This document shows, piece after piece, positions 8,985 through 17,804 of a stretch of 38,973 nucleotides of DNA. Source of the stretch: an uncultured Verrucomicrobiota bacterium (GTDB lineage: Bacteria > Verrucomicrobiota > Verrucomicrobiia > Opitutales > Opitutaceae); contig CAIVJE010000008.1 in the NCBI GenBank assembly GCA_903906135.1, positions 1-38,973 of the forward strand, written 5' to 3'. Within the stretch, counting starts at the first letter, position 1. Every line of letters starts with the position of its first letter. Below the pieces are notes generated by a model, which saw only the letters and a program-made list of their open reading frames with translations, was not told the DNA's origin and made no database searches. Made by a program: the position numbers and the translations under genes.

Positions 8985-8988
8985 ATCT

Positions 8989-9498
8989 TCATTTCTGCTC
9001 GGGGACTTTGCTGAAGCGGTAGACGAGCGGTTGCGGGCGGGAGTGGTGCAGTTCGATCAGGACTAGGGTCGTGTCGCCCTCGAGCAAACGATACTCGGAG
9101 TAGATCCGCATGGTGGCTTGCCCTTGGGAAATTTCGAGCGGAGTTTCGGCCTCGAGGCGGAGCGTGCGGCCAGCGTCCATCCAACTGGCGCGGACAGGGG
9201 TGACGCCGCCTTGGGCTGGATAGAGGGCCATGTGGCGTTGTTCGACGCGAAAGAAATTCGGTAAAGCAACTGACTGCGTGGTATCGACGGTATTGGTCGC
9301 GGAGAATTTAGTGGAATGCCATTGCATGTCATGGTGCAGGCTGACGCGAGGTCCGGCGACGGTGATGACTAGGTCCCAGGTGCTCCAGCCGTCGAGGGCG
9401 GTGCTGCGTGCGTTATCCAAGCGCCAGCGTCCGGTGAAAGGGGAATCAGCTAACGCGGTGAGTGGGAGGAGCAGAAAAAAGGCGAAGAAGAGGCGCAT
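8989..9498 (-). CDS. Small exported protein, lipocalin-like beta-rich
   Basis: 170 residues from the ATG at 9498. The frame is open back to a TTG at 9561, but the ATG gives a good Sec signal (MRLFFAFFLLLPLTALA, cleavage near 17-19) and is preferred. The mature part begins SPFTGRWRLDNARST, the G.W.ld pattern seen at the start of lipocalin-type barrels, and continues as alternating polar/hydrophobic strands to the C-terminus, ending KVPEQK. I do not recognise a named family and no catalytic motif is visible. It lies between the receptor terminator and the GxGYxYP gene and may begin a separate transcript. A ligand-binding or accessory role is only a guess. Confidence 0.75.
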   Translation of the reverse strand: MRLFFAFFLLLPLTALADSPFTGRWRLDNARSTALDGWSTWDLVITVAGPRVSLHHDMQWHSTKFSATNTVDTTQSVALPNFFRVEQRHMALYPAQGGVTPVRASWMDAGRTLRLEAETPLEISQGQATMRIYSEYRLLEGDTTLVLIELHHSRPQPLVYRFSKVPEQK

Positions 9499-9670
9499 GT
9501 TAGAGTGAGTCAAGTTATCGACGGAGCGTGAGGAAAAATTGGGGCGCTGATTACAGGCCAAGCGGCGGGCTTTGGGTCTGAACGATGCTGCGCGGGCGGC
9601 GAGTACTGGGCCGGGTGATTTTGCTGAGCAGCGGCGGACGGTTGAGGGTTGAAGCGGGCGGGTTGGGCAG

Positions 9671-9702
9671 AAAAAGGGCGGCGCCTAGAGAGGCGCCGCC
9701 CT
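9671..9702 (-). terminator. Intrinsic terminator after the TonB-dependent receptor gene
   Basis: On the minus strand a perfect 12-bp stem AGGGCGGCGCCT / AGGCGCCGCCCT (9675-9686 with 9691-9702) with a 4-nt loop is followed at once by five T residues (9671-9675). It begins 32 nt after the receptor stop codon. This is the clearest terminator in the window and should end the receptor transcript. Confidence 0.88.
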
Positions 9703-9733
9703 GAATAGTGACGGTAAACGTTAGTTTAACCGA

Positions 9734-12700
9734 TTAGAACGTGACGGTATTCGTCAGGACCGCATTACGCGCAGGTGAGCGGACGTACGAACCTTCCGAG
9801 TACTCAACATTGGTAACGTTATAGATACCAACGCTGGTGCGGATCTTGTAGCCAGCGAGTTCCCACGGTACACCAACGGTTAGGTCGGCGACGACGTAGT
9901 TGCCGGCTTGGAAGCCGCCCGCGAGAGGATTCCAATCCACGGAACGGGAAACAACCGTCTCGGAAGAGTAACGCACACCGAGGCCGATGCTCGAGCCGCG
10001 GCCGAAGCTGCCGACGAGGGGCTGGGTGAACGTGTACTTCCCGAAGAAGTTGAACCGATACTCAGGGATGTTCTCAACGCGAGCGTTCCACAGAATATTG
10101 GAATCGCGTTGTTGAGCCAGCGTGAGGGCAGCAAACGCCGTCGTGCCTGGTTGGGCATAGACAGGACGATTATCCGCGATCGTAGCTGCTTTGGGCATTA
10201 CCGAGCCGTTGATGACGGCTTGGAAGTTGCGAATCGGGGTCCAGATGACCTCGGCCTCGGCACCTTGCACTTGCACGTCGTTGCCGTAAGAGCGAACGCG
10301 GAAGAGACGACCGGAGTTGGTCGTGGCCACGCCGTAGGTAGCACCCATGGCAATCGCACGATTTACAGCGGCAATGATGTTCGGATCAAAGCTAGAGTTG
10401 AATGGCTCAACTGCATTGGACTGAGCGACGCCATCGTCTTCTTTACGATTGATGCGGTTCGCACTGAAGATTGAGAACGTACCCACGTACTTCTGATCCT
10501 TCGAGCTGTACTTAAGCCCAACCTCATAGTTCACGCCGGACTCGTTCGGGATCATTTCAGAATACCGATTAGCGGCGAGGGCAGCTTGGAACCCAGCAAC
10601 CGAGGTGATGGTCTTGCCGCCGTAGGTGAAGCCAGTCTGGCCGATGCTCGCGTATTGGGCGAGCAGACCGAGTGCGAGCTTCTCTTCGTCGCCAGGATAG
10701 TAACCACCAATGTTACCGGTGTTGAACTTAAACACCGTCGACATGGAGGCATAAGCCGACAACTGCGGAGTGATGGCATAGGAAGCACCGGCCATCCAGG
10801 ACTTGCCATCTTGATCCAGCGGGATCGTTTTTTGGTAGTTGATGCTGTGACCCCAGACATTCTCGGGGTACTTTACAGGATCTTTCCACATATCTTCGTC
10901 TAAAGGATAAACGTACCACGGGAAGTTATTCAGCTGGGCTTGGACTTGCTCGAGGCGATTCTCTTTACGAATACCCGCCAACACGGTCAGGCGATCGTTC
11001 AGCAGGGTGCTTTGTAGATTCACATACATACCCGTCAAGGTAGGCATATAGCCATCCAGCGCCGTGCGATCGCGGAGCCAGAATTTCTGGACGTCAGGCT
11101 GAATTTCAAAGCCTGGGTCGTAGTTGCTGAAGATCTGTCTAACTGGCTTGATGCTGCCATCGCGCTGGTAGATGACTTGCATCACAGGTACGCCCATCCA
11201 GTCGTACTTGGCCTTGTTCACGCCCGCGTAGTCAGGGTTGGAATCGACATTCCGCGCGCCTGGGAGGCCGGCGTAGTTCAGATCGGTGACGCCCGCATTG
11301 GCGTTGTATTGTTGGAACCAATCCGAGCGTTGAAAGCCCGCAAGAATCTTGTTCTTGGTCCCGAAGACATCGTACTTAAACACGACGTCAATATTTTGAA
11401 TGACGGTGTCGCGGTAGTAGCCTGAGGTGGAGGCCGTGGCGGCATTAAAGTGAACGCCGTCAGCGTAAGGCGTGATGAGCGCGCCACCTTGGCCGATGGC
11501 ATCGCTATCGCCGTTGTCCTTGGTGTAGACGTAACGAACGTCCATCCAATCGGTAGCTGCAATATCGATGCTGGCGCTGAGAACTTTATTAATGTCCCAG
11601 TTTCTAGCACCGCGGTTGCTGTAATTGAAGTCCTCGTCGTAGATATGCACCCCAGCCTTGTTGGTGTAATAAGCACCCCGTTTGACCGCAGTGTAGGCTG
11701 GCAGGTTGATGTTGCCGGTCGAGGCACGTAGGTTGTTGATGTACGTCGCGTAGGCGAGGGTCGGGGTCGTGGTCATCTGCGTGACGTTAGCCGCGAGGCC
11801 GTTACCGGCGTTAGCAGCAATCACGTTATTGACGAAGCCCGTATTCTGCGAGGTCCTCGACGCGGCGTTCCAGCCGGCGAAGTCGCTGTAGATCCACTCG
11901 TAGTCGTTAGCATTAACGCGTTGGTTGGAATATTCAGCGTCCAAGTTGATTTTGATTTTGCCGCTCTCCAAAGGATTGAGCGTCAAGCTGGGATTGGCCG
12001 TGAATCCTTTGCGGAAAGCAAAGCGACGCTCGCCCTTGGTGTCTTCCCAGCCACCGACAAAGCGCATAGCCGCTTTCTTCGACAGCATGGTATTTTGGTC
12101 GATCAGCACGCGCTCGCCGCCGTAGGCGTCGTGTTGGTCAGTAATGGTCGTCGGGATATTGCGGAATTCACCACGCTTCGTGATGAAGTTGATGACGCCG
12201 CCGGGATAGCCTTGACCGAAGAATACGGAGGCAGGTCCTTTGACGATTTCGATGCGTTCCACGTTGTCGAAGTCATGCGACACATAGCGGAATACACCGT
12301 TACGCATGATATTATTGACCTGGAAACCGCGCATCGTGAAACCACCCTGAGGGGTGTTTTCGTTGGAAGGCACGCGCATGCCGCTGAAGCGGTTATCACC
12401 AGAAGCGGCCGCCGAATAGCGGAACAAGTCGGTGACGGAGCGAGCGTTCGTATCTTTGAGGAATTCCTCGGAAAGCACCGAGATATTCAACGGTACATTC
12501 TGAATTTCCATACCGACGCGAGTCGCGGTGACCGCATTCGTCTTCAGGTAGCCGAAATCCTTGTCGCTCTTCACTTCGAAGGGCGTGAGGACTAAGACAT
12601 CCTTGTCGACGGGCTCGGCGGCCATGGCCGGACGAGCAGCGGCGGGAGCAGCAGCCTGAGCGGCAGGAGCCGCGGGCTGGGCTTGGCCTTCGAGGGAGGC

Positions 12701-12853
12701 GAGACGCTTGCGCAGAGCAGCGTTTTCTTCTTGGAGACGGCGAACTGAGTCGTCCGACTGCCCGAAGGCGATCGAAGACGTCAGCAATGCCGCCAAACCG
12801 ACGACCAGAACTTGCTGGGCGCGGTTGCGGTAGCTATGGAGGGCTAGTTTCAT
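9734..12853 (-). CDS. TonB-dependent outer-membrane receptor
   Basis: 1039 residues. Order: signal peptide (hydrophobic 14-30, cleavage near AFGQ), a short heptad-rich coiled coil (about 35-57, RRLQEENAALRKRLASLEG), an Ala/Pro-rich linker (58-80), a TonB-box-like stretch (VLVLTPFEV, 86-94), the plug (about 105-230, with VERIEIVKGPASVFFGQG and PGGVINFITKRG), then a long 22-strand-type barrel ending in an aromatic residue (TNTVTF). It should import a ligand across the outer membrane using TonB energy. Its N-terminal coiled coil before the TonB box is a layout I associate with Opitutaceae receptors. There is no SusD-like lipoprotein gene nearby. It sits 75 nt downstream of a LacI regulator, the likely controller, and ends at a strong terminator. 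Confidence 0.95.
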   Translation of the reverse strand: MKLALHSYRNRAQQVLVVGLAALLTSSIAFGQSDDSVRRLQEENAALRKRLASLEGQAQPAAPAAQAAAPAAARPAMAAEPVDKDVLVLTPFEVKSDKDFGYLKTNAVTATRVGMEIQNVPLNISVLSEEFLKDTNARSVTDLFRYSAAASGDNRFSGMRVPSNENTPQGGFTMRGFQVNNIMRNGVFRYVSHDFDNVERIEIVKGPASVFFGQGYPGGVINFITKRGEFRNIPTTITDQHDAYGGERVLIDQNTMLSKKAAMRFVGGWEDTKGERRFAFRKGFTANPSLTLNPLESGKIKINLDAEYSNQRVNANDYEWIYSDFAGWNAASRTSQNTGFVNNVIAANAGNGLAANVTQMTTTPTLAYATYINNLRASTGNINLPAYTAVKRGAYYTNKAGVHIYDEDFNYSNRGARNWDINKVLSASIDIAATDWMDVRYVYTKDNGDSDAIGQGGALITPYADGVHFNAATASTSGYYRDTVIQNIDVVFKYDVFGTKNKILAGFQRSDWFQQYNANAGVTDLNYAGLPGARNVDSNPDYAGVNKAKYDWMGVPVMQVIYQRDGSIKPVRQIFSNYDPGFEIQPDVQKFWLRDRTALDGYMPTLTGMYVNLQSTLLNDRLTVLAGIRKENRLEQVQAQLNNFPWYVYPLDEDMWKDPVKYPENVWGHSINYQKTIPLDQDGKSWMAGASYAITPQLSAYASMSTVFKFNTGNIGGYYPGDEEKLALGLLAQYASIGQTGFTYGGKTITSVAGFQAALAANRYSEMIPNESGVNYEVGLKYSSKDQKYVGTFSIFSANRINRKEDDGVAQSNAVEPFNSSFDPNIIAAVNRAIAMGATYGVATTNSGRLFRVRSYGNDVQVQGAEAEVIWTPIRNFQAVINGSVMPKAATIADNRPVYAQPGTTAFAALTLAQQRDSNILWNARVENIPEYRFNFFGKYTFTQPLVGSFGRGSSIGLGVRYSSETVVSRSVDWNPLAGGFQAGNYVVADLTVGVPWELAGYKIRTSVGIYNVTNVEYSEGSYVRSPARNAVLTNTVTF

Positions 12854-12928
12854 GCTTATTGGTGGTTTGTAGTTTCCGAAAATGAACGCCGCGGAGCGGG
12901 CTCATCGGGTCGGGAAAGTGATAAAATA

Positions 12929-13972
12929 TTAGTTGGTAGCGCCGTTGACGGCCAAAGGGGGGATGAGTCGGGGAGAAATGGTGACTCCAATCCTACCAGA
13001 AACATCGCGATTTTCAATTCTCCAGAGCAGGTGGTCAATCACCTTTCTGACCAGCATGGGAAGATTGATATCTAAAACCGCTGGTGAATGATCAAGATTG
13101 TGGTAAATCACTGGGTTGTAATTACCTAAGATAGCTTCAATATCGCGACCAGGCTTTTTCCCGGCTGCGCGCAGGGCGCGGAAAAAAGCGCCGCAGAAGT
13201 GATCCACAGGGATATACAAGCCGGTGGGCTTTGGGGTGCAGGCGAGGAGACGGCGGGCCAGCCCTTCGCTTTCACCGTGGAGCGGGGCGATTTCAAGGTA
13301 GCTAACCCCGGGATTGGATTGGCCTAAAATCGTATGAACCGCTAAGCCAAGCTCATTAGCTCGATTCACAAAAGCTTGATTGCGAGCAACTACCGCACTA
13401 TAATCGGGATCTGTTGATATCACGGCGACTGATTTATGGCCGCGTTCCTTGAGGTAGTCAGCCGCCATGCGGCCATTTTCCACGTTATTGGGCTCCACGT
13501 AATCGCCTGGGTAACTAGCTGACCGGCGGGTCATGAACCACACGTGAGGGAGTTCGCGCAATTTCGCGAGGCACTCAGCGGAGGGTTCCATGCCTTGGAT
13601 AATGACCCCATCCAAATTTTCGCTGGCCAAGTTCCGCGGGAGCTCATCCGGGTTGTTGGAGAAAAGCACGCGGAGATCGACGCGGTAATGCGGATCGGTC
13701 GACTGAACTTCCAGGAGTTGATCTTGAAACCAGTTGAGATTGGAATTGTTGGCTTTGGCGCCGACAAACCATACGCCGATACGCCGCTGTTCGGGGAGGC
13801 GAGCCTTGGGGCCGCGGCGACGATTGAGTGGGGCGGGGACGTAATTATGCTCCAGCATCACGGCGCGAATGCGCGCGAGACTCTCAGCCGCGACGAGTTG
13901 CGGCTGGTTGATGGCGCGTGACACCGTGGCCGGTGAGACGCTGGCTTTCTTGGCAATATCAGTGAGGAGCAT
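12929..13972 (-). CDS. LacI-family transcriptional regulator
   Basis: 347 residues from the ATG at 13972. The frame is open to a GTG at 14017, but starting at MLLTDIAKKASVSPATVSRA places the helix-turn-helix exactly at the N-terminus, as usual for the family. The hinge region (about 40-60) is followed by a periplasmic-binding-protein-like effector domain (about 60-340) with the expected TRRSASYPGDYVEPNN and sugar-cleft patterns. These proteins repress or activate carbohydrate genes and respond to a sugar or sugar phosphate. Adjacency to the receptor and isomerase genes suggests local control. A promoter-like sequence and an 11-bp palindrome upstream may provide autoregulation. Confidence 0.92.
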   Translation of the reverse strand: MLLTDIAKKASVSPATVSRAINQPQLVAAESLARIRAVMLEHNYVPAPLNRRRGPKARLPEQRRIGVWFVGAKANNSNLNWFQDQLLEVQSTDPHYRVDLRVLFSNNPDELPRNLASENLDGVIIQGMEPSAECLAKLRELPHVWFMTRRSASYPGDYVEPNNVENGRMAADYLKERGHKSVAVISTDPDYSAVVARNQAFVNRANELGLAVHTILGQSNPGVSYLEIAPLHGESEGLARRLLACTPKPTGLYIPVDHFCGAFFRALRAAGKKPGRDIEAILGNYNPVIYHNLDHSPAVLDINLPMLVRKVIDHLLWRIENRDVSGRIGVTISPRLIPPLAVNGATN

Positions 13973-14005
13973 GGGGTGGGCAATGGGGTGGGGTATCGCC
14001 CATAC

Positions 14006-14016
14006 TGAAACTTTCA
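14006..14016. promoter_or_regulatory. Candidate LacI operator (TGAAA-C-TTTCA)
   Basis: An 11-bp odd palindrome TGAAACTTTCA lies between the putative -10 element (14023-14028) and the regulator start codon (13972), a position suited to autorepression. LacI-family operators are often palindromes of this size. Binding is inferred only. Confidence 0.4.
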
Positions 14017-14022
14017 CGTAAA

Positions 14023-14050
14023 TTTATGAAAAATGCTTAGTCTTAGTCAA
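14023..14050 (-). promoter_or_regulatory. Candidate sigma-70 promoter for the LacI-family gene
   Basis: On the minus strand TTGACT (14045-14050) and CATAAA (14023-14028) are 16 nt apart, matching the -35 consensus at 5 of 6 and the -10 at 4 of 6 positions. It precedes the chosen start codon by about 50 nt. Confidence 0.4.
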
Positions 14051-14112
14051 GGGGTTTTCAGCAATTTTGGGCCAAATATTGTAGGCCTCACAATCGGATG
14101 TTGCGCACCATT

Positions 14113-14187
14113 GCGACTGGCTCATTTGAGTCGCGCCGCAAACCCCGCTGGCCGGGGCTAGCGATCAGCCGACCGGGCTCGGCCCGG
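14113..14187. other. Cluster of inverted repeats in the LacI upstream region
   Basis: The gene-free stretch 13973-14225 contains GCGACT (14113-14118) paired with AGTCGC (14129-14134), enclosing the small palindrome CTCATTTGAG (14121-14130), and a GC-rich stem CCGGGC (14173-14178) with GCCCGG (14182-14187). No T-run follows on the minus strand, so the second stem is a weak terminator candidate for the isomerase-like gene; the first could be an operator. Confidence 0.35.
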
Positions 14188-14225
14188 AGCTAAAAATGAT
14201 CAGTGCGTGCTGAAAGAATCAGCAA

Positions 14226-15080
14226 TTATCCTGCTCGTTTCAGCGCTTTCGCCCAAGCGCCGAGGAGTTCTTGGCGGCACCGGATAGCGTCGGGCCAGAC
14301 GGGGGGATTCGTACTGACGTTATAGCCCACGCTGGTGCCCAGTTCAGGGCAGACCCAGAGTTCGCCACCCGGGCGCGGGCCTTGCAGCCAGAGGGTAAAT
14401 AAATCCTCGGTGAACGCTAAATAATCGCGAAATTCCGGAGTGAGCCGACCGCGGCCATTCGTTACGGGGATTTGGCAATGCTGACTATTGAAGGGGCGCA
14501 GATGAAACATTTGGGAGTGCTGAATCGACTCGGGCCAGGCCAGCAGACGGGCGGAATAATCTTTCGGCAGCATGTGCTTGGAGACGGCGAAGTGCGAATG
14601 ATCCCACGTCACGGGCATGATCTCGCCGGTGGCTTGGCGGTAAAGGCGCGCGATCTCCGTGAATTTCTCCGGAGTCTCGGTGGCGGTGTCGCGGTGCACT
14701 TCAATGTGCACGCCGAGACCGAGCCGTTTCGAGAGTTTGATGAGTCGTACGGCGAGCGCGGCCGCTTGGGCGGGTGGCGTGTCGTGATTGAGTAATTGAA
14801 TATTGATGAAATGCACTCCGAGCGCTTTTTGCGCTTCGAGGCGCGGGCGCGTCACGGCTAAATCGCTGCAATCAAATCCGCTCATCAGCGCTAAGCCGCG
14901 CCGCGCGGCGCCGGCTTTTAGTTCCGGGGTGACGTTGGCGCAGACGCCATCAAAGCCCGCTGCTTGGATGGCGGTGAGTTTGCGCTCCAGCGACCATTCG
15001 CGCGACGCGGTGGGGTGTCCTTCGAGCGACCAAGTCGTGGCGCACATGATCAAGCGAGGCGGCGGTGAAACAATTTTCAT
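14226..15080 (-). CDS. Sugar-phosphate isomerase/epimerase-like TIM barrel
   Basis: 284 residues from the ATG at 15080; an upstream ATG at 15137 would add 19 hydrophobic residues that do not belong to the fold, and M31 of the long frame (15047) is a further option. The sequence has the xylose-isomerase-like TIM-barrel pattern: LIMCATTWSLEG, ERKLTAIQAAGFDGVCAN, INIQLLNHDTPP, LGLGVHIEVHRDTATETP (metal-site Glu/His), ITWDHSHFAV-like segment (VTWDHSHFA) and LWVCPELG near the end. Family members isomerise or epimerise sugars, or act on 3-keto sugars beside Gfo/Idh oxidoreductases, one of which is encoded at 37339-38451. No signal peptide, so cytoplasmic. It is the first gene of the minus-strand block and faces the GH78-like gene. 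Confidence 0.85.
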   Translation of the reverse strand: MKIVSPPPRLIMCATTWSLEGHPTASREWSLERKLTAIQAAGFDGVCANVTPELKAGAARRGLALMSGFDCSDLAVTRPRLEAQKALGVHFINIQLLNHDTPPAQAAALAVRLIKLSKRLGLGVHIEVHRDTATETPEKFTEIARLYRQATGEIMPVTWDHSHFAVSKHMLPKDYSARLLAWPESIQHSQMFHLRPFNSQHCQIPVTNGRGRLTPEFRDYLAFTEDLFTLWLQGPRPGGELWVCPELGTSVGYNVSTNPPVWPDAIRCRQELLGAWAKALKRAG

Positions 15081-15197
15081 GAAGGAAGTGAAAATAACTG
15101 AAAACAGATGTTGAAAAATAGGGCCTAAGTAAGCCATTTTTGGTGGGACTAGCGTTGCTTGGCCAGCTTAGAAGCGAAAAACCCCTGTAAAACCCTA

Positions 15198-15221
15198 TGA
15201 AAACGACTGAATCGAATTTCA
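15198..15221. promoter_or_regulatory. Candidate operator in the divergent promoter region
   Basis: The 282-nt gap 15081-15362 separates the two divergent blocks. In it TGAAAACGA (15198-15206) and TCGAATTTCA (15212-15221) form an imperfect inverted repeat around CTGAA, sharing TGAAA/TTTCA ends with the palindrome near the LacI gene. A second imperfect repeat, ACCAGAC (15234-15240) with GTCTTGGT (15246-15253), follows. No strong -35/-10 pair could be chosen for either direction. Confidence 0.35.
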
Positions 15222-15362
15222 GGATATTGGGCTACCAGACCGGATGTCTTGGTCGGTTCTTGCCTGAGAGGTACTGTGGTTTGGGTGTTTTTAGCAGGCT
15301 AGGGATGGTCAAATTGGCGAAACCTGCACTAAGCTACCGCCTCTAATTGCGAATACCCCGTT

Positions 15363-17804
15363 ATGTTACCCTTACCCTTTGTTCAGCGCGCGTCGTGGAT
15401 TTGGTCAGCCGAAGGTACCCACGCGGTGCCAACTTCGGGGCAAGCCTCGCCCTCTCATTATCAGGTGCGTTATTTTCGGCGCACGTTTGAGCTCGCTGAT
15501 CCTAGGGCGGTGGCGCTTACCGTTCATTTGTCCGCTGATAGTCGTTACGTCTTTTACTGTAATGGGATTTGTGTGGGTCGCGGGCCGGCGAAGGGAGACA
15601 TCAACCATCATTTCTATGATACTTTTGATCTGACGCCCCACTTGCGGAGCGGTCGCAATGCGCTCGCGGTGATTGTGCAGGATATGTCGCGCGTGGCGCA
15701 CCGGCCGGCGCTGTTGGGCGCACCTTGCTCGGTGATGACTTATGCGGGTGGCTTCGTCTTAGAGGGGTCGGTGGTCGATACCGCGGGGGCGGAGCTCGTC
15801 GATTTGCAGACGGATGCGCAGTGGCGAGTCGCGGTGGATCATGGTCATCGTTTTCAAAATGATCACACGACGTTTGAAGGCTATTTAGGTTATTTCGAGC
15901 ACCGGATCTCCGCGTTGGTTCCGGCCGGTTGGACGACGCCCGAATTTGATGACCAAGCGTGGTTGGCCGCGGAAGTGCTTTTTAAAGCGGAGCGTTTAGA
16001 AAATCGCCGCGACCCCGCTAGTCCTTACGGGTTGTTGCCGCGGATGATTCCGATGTTGACCGAAGGAGAGCTCACGCCGTTTCCCGATGCTTATATGGTC
16101 GGTGGTGGCGCAGTGTCGCCGGCTTGGCAGAAATTGCTGACGGCCGGCGTGCCGCTCACGTTAGCCGCGGGCGAAAAAATTGATCTCGTGCTGGATATGG
16201 GCGTGCTGACGACAGCGTTTCCCCATCTCGCGGTCAGTGGCGGCGCGGGCAGTCGGGTGCGGTTAAATTACGCGGAGGCCTTGCGTTTGCCCTGGGGCAC
16301 CGCGGGGGCGAAATTGCTCGGTAAGCAGCAGTCACTCGCGAATCTCGCTTCGCATTTTGCTGATGAAAGCACCGGCTGGACCTTTGATCGCCGCGGCAAA
16401 GTAACGGGTTGGGGCGACACGTGGGAGCCGGCGGGCCGCGCCGATATTTTCGAGCCACTGCATTGGCGGGCTTTCCGTTACGTGGGCTTGCAAATTACCG
16501 TGGGGGCGACGCCGCTCACGTTGCATGCAGTGCAGCAGCGCTACACCGCGTATCCGTATCACGTGGCGGCGAAATTTAGTTCGTCCGATGCCGCGCTCGA
16601 TAAAATCTGGCAGGTGGGCTTGCACACGATGCAGATGTGTTCGCATGAAACATTTGAGGACTGTCCGCATTATGAGCAGATGCAGTATGCGGGCGACACG
16701 ATGATCACCTCGCAGCTCGCGATGTTGACGACGGGTGACTCGCGGTTGAGTCGGCAGGCACTTTATCAATTTGATTGGTCGCGACTGTCCGATGGACTGA
16801 CGCAGGCGCGTTTCCCTTCGCGGCTCTTGCAGGTTATTCCGGCGTGGAGCGTGCATTGGATCACCAACATTCGGGATTATTTTTTATGCACGGGCGATCG
16901 GGCCACGGTGCAGGATTTGTTGCCCGGGGTGCGCGCGGTGCTCGATTGGTATCGGCGCCACACGGATGCCGCGGGTTTGCCGGCAAAAATGCCTTACTGG
17001 AATATCACCGACTGGTGTCCGTGGTGGCCGCGCGGGGTGGTGCCGGGCGCGGATACGGGCGCAACTTGTATTCATGCGGCGCAATACATCAACGCGCTCG
17101 ATGAGGCGGCGTGGCTGTTGCGTTATTTCGATCGCGGGGTCGAGGCGACGGCGCTCACGACGGAGGCCGCGGGGCTGCGCCAGAAAGCGCATGCGCTTTT
17201 TTGGTCCGAGAGCGAAGGGTTGTATTTTGATCGTCCGGGTGGTCCGGAAATTAGTCAGTACGGCAATGCGTGGGCGATCCTCGCGGGCTTGGCGGGCGAG
17301 CGGGAGCGGTCGATTATGCTGCGGCGTTTTCCGCACGATCCGAAACTCGCGCCGGGCTCTTTCTTCTGGTGGCACATTGGCTTCAAGGCGCTGGCGATCT
17401 GCGGTCGCTCCGATGATATGCCGCAATACTTGGGCCCTTGGCATGAGTCCGTCAGTTACGGCTTATCTACTTTCGTCGAGGAGAACAGTTACTGGCGCTC
17501 GTTGTGCCACGCGTGGTCTGCGCATCCCGTGCTAGAATTTCAGCAGCGCATTTTGGGCGTCATGCCCGTCGAGCCAGGGTTCGCGCGCATTCGCCTGCAA
17601 CCGCATCGCTGTGGACTCACGCACGCGCAAGGCAGTGTCTGCACACCGTTCGGTTTAATCACCGTGGCGTGGCGGGTGGTCGGAGCGACTTTCACGCTCG
17701 AGGTCGCGGGGCCCAAAAATATTCCTGGGCAAGTAATCTTGCCTGATGGCAGCACGCATGAATTTGCGGGCGGTCAGGCCAGCTACACAGTGGCGCTCTC
17801 ATGA
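15363..17804 (+). CDS. Alpha-L-rhamnosidase-like glycosidase (GH78 type)
   Basis: 813 residues without a signal peptide, so probably cytoplasmic. Order: N-terminal beta-sandwich regions (about 1-390) with the carbohydrate-binding-like pattern FRRTFEL..., SADSRYVFYCNG and GDINHHFYDTFDLTPHL; a six-hairpin catalytic domain (about 400-725); a C-terminal beta domain. Family motifs are DCPHYEQMQYAGD (433-445), where E438 is the candidate acid, and STFVEENSYWRSLCHAWSAHP (E706/E707 as candidate base), followed by the usual GVMPVEPGFARIRLQP. GH78 enzymes release terminal alpha-L-rhamnose. The acid motif deviates from the common DCPqRdE form, so the substrate may differ. It heads a plus-strand operon; the next gene starts in an ATGA overlap. 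Confidence 0.87.
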   Translation: MLPLPFVQRASWIWSAEGTHAVPTSGQASPSHYQVRYFRRTFELADPRAVALTVHLSADSRYVFYCNGICVGRGPAKGDINHHFYDTFDLTPHLRSGRNALAVIVQDMSRVAHRPALLGAPCSVMTYAGGFVLEGSVVDTAGAELVDLQTDAQWRVAVDHGHRFQNDHTTFEGYLGYFEHRISALVPAGWTTPEFDDQAWLAAEVLFKAERLENRRDPASPYGLLPRMIPMLTEGELTPFPDAYMVGGGAVSPAWQKLLTAGVPLTLAAGEKIDLVLDMGVLTTAFPHLAVSGGAGSRVRLNYAEALRLPWGTAGAKLLGKQQSLANLASHFADESTGWTFDRRGKVTGWGDTWEPAGRADIFEPLHWRAFRYVGLQITVGATPLTLHAVQQRYTAYPYHVAAKFSSSDAALDKIWQVGLHTMQMCSHETFEDCPHYEQMQYAGDTMITSQLAMLTTGDSRLSRQALYQFDWSRLSDGLTQARFPSRLLQVIPAWSVHWITNIRDYFLCTGDRATVQDLLPGVRAVLDWYRRHTDAAGLPAKMPYWNITDWCPWWPRGVVPGADTGATCIHAAQYINALDEAAWLLRYFDRGVEATALTTEAAGLRQKAHALFWSESEGLYFDRPGGPEISQYGNAWAILAGLAGERERSIMLRRFPHDPKLAPGSFFWWHIGFKALAICGRSDDMPQYLGPWHESVSYGLSTFVEENSYWRSLCHAWSAHPVLEFQQRILGVMPVEPGFARIRLQPHRCGLTHAQGSVCTPFGLITVAWRVVGATFTLEVAGPKNIPGQVILPDGSTHEFAGGQASYTVALS

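Larger units (their letters stand above)
8676..8988. other. Gene-free stretch with dispersed short repeats
   Basis: This 313-nt interval between two minus-strand genes is technically open as an upstream extension of the GxGYxYP frame, but it looks non-coding. It holds an imperfect inverted repeat (8769-8795 against 8882-8908) and one arm of a second repeat (8955-8984) that recurs at 33768-33797. I see no convincing promoter or terminator in it. Confidence 0.6.

Noticed and set aside
11921-12595. Plus-strand open frame of 224 codons
   Set aside because: Antisense to the receptor plug region, which has clear family motifs.
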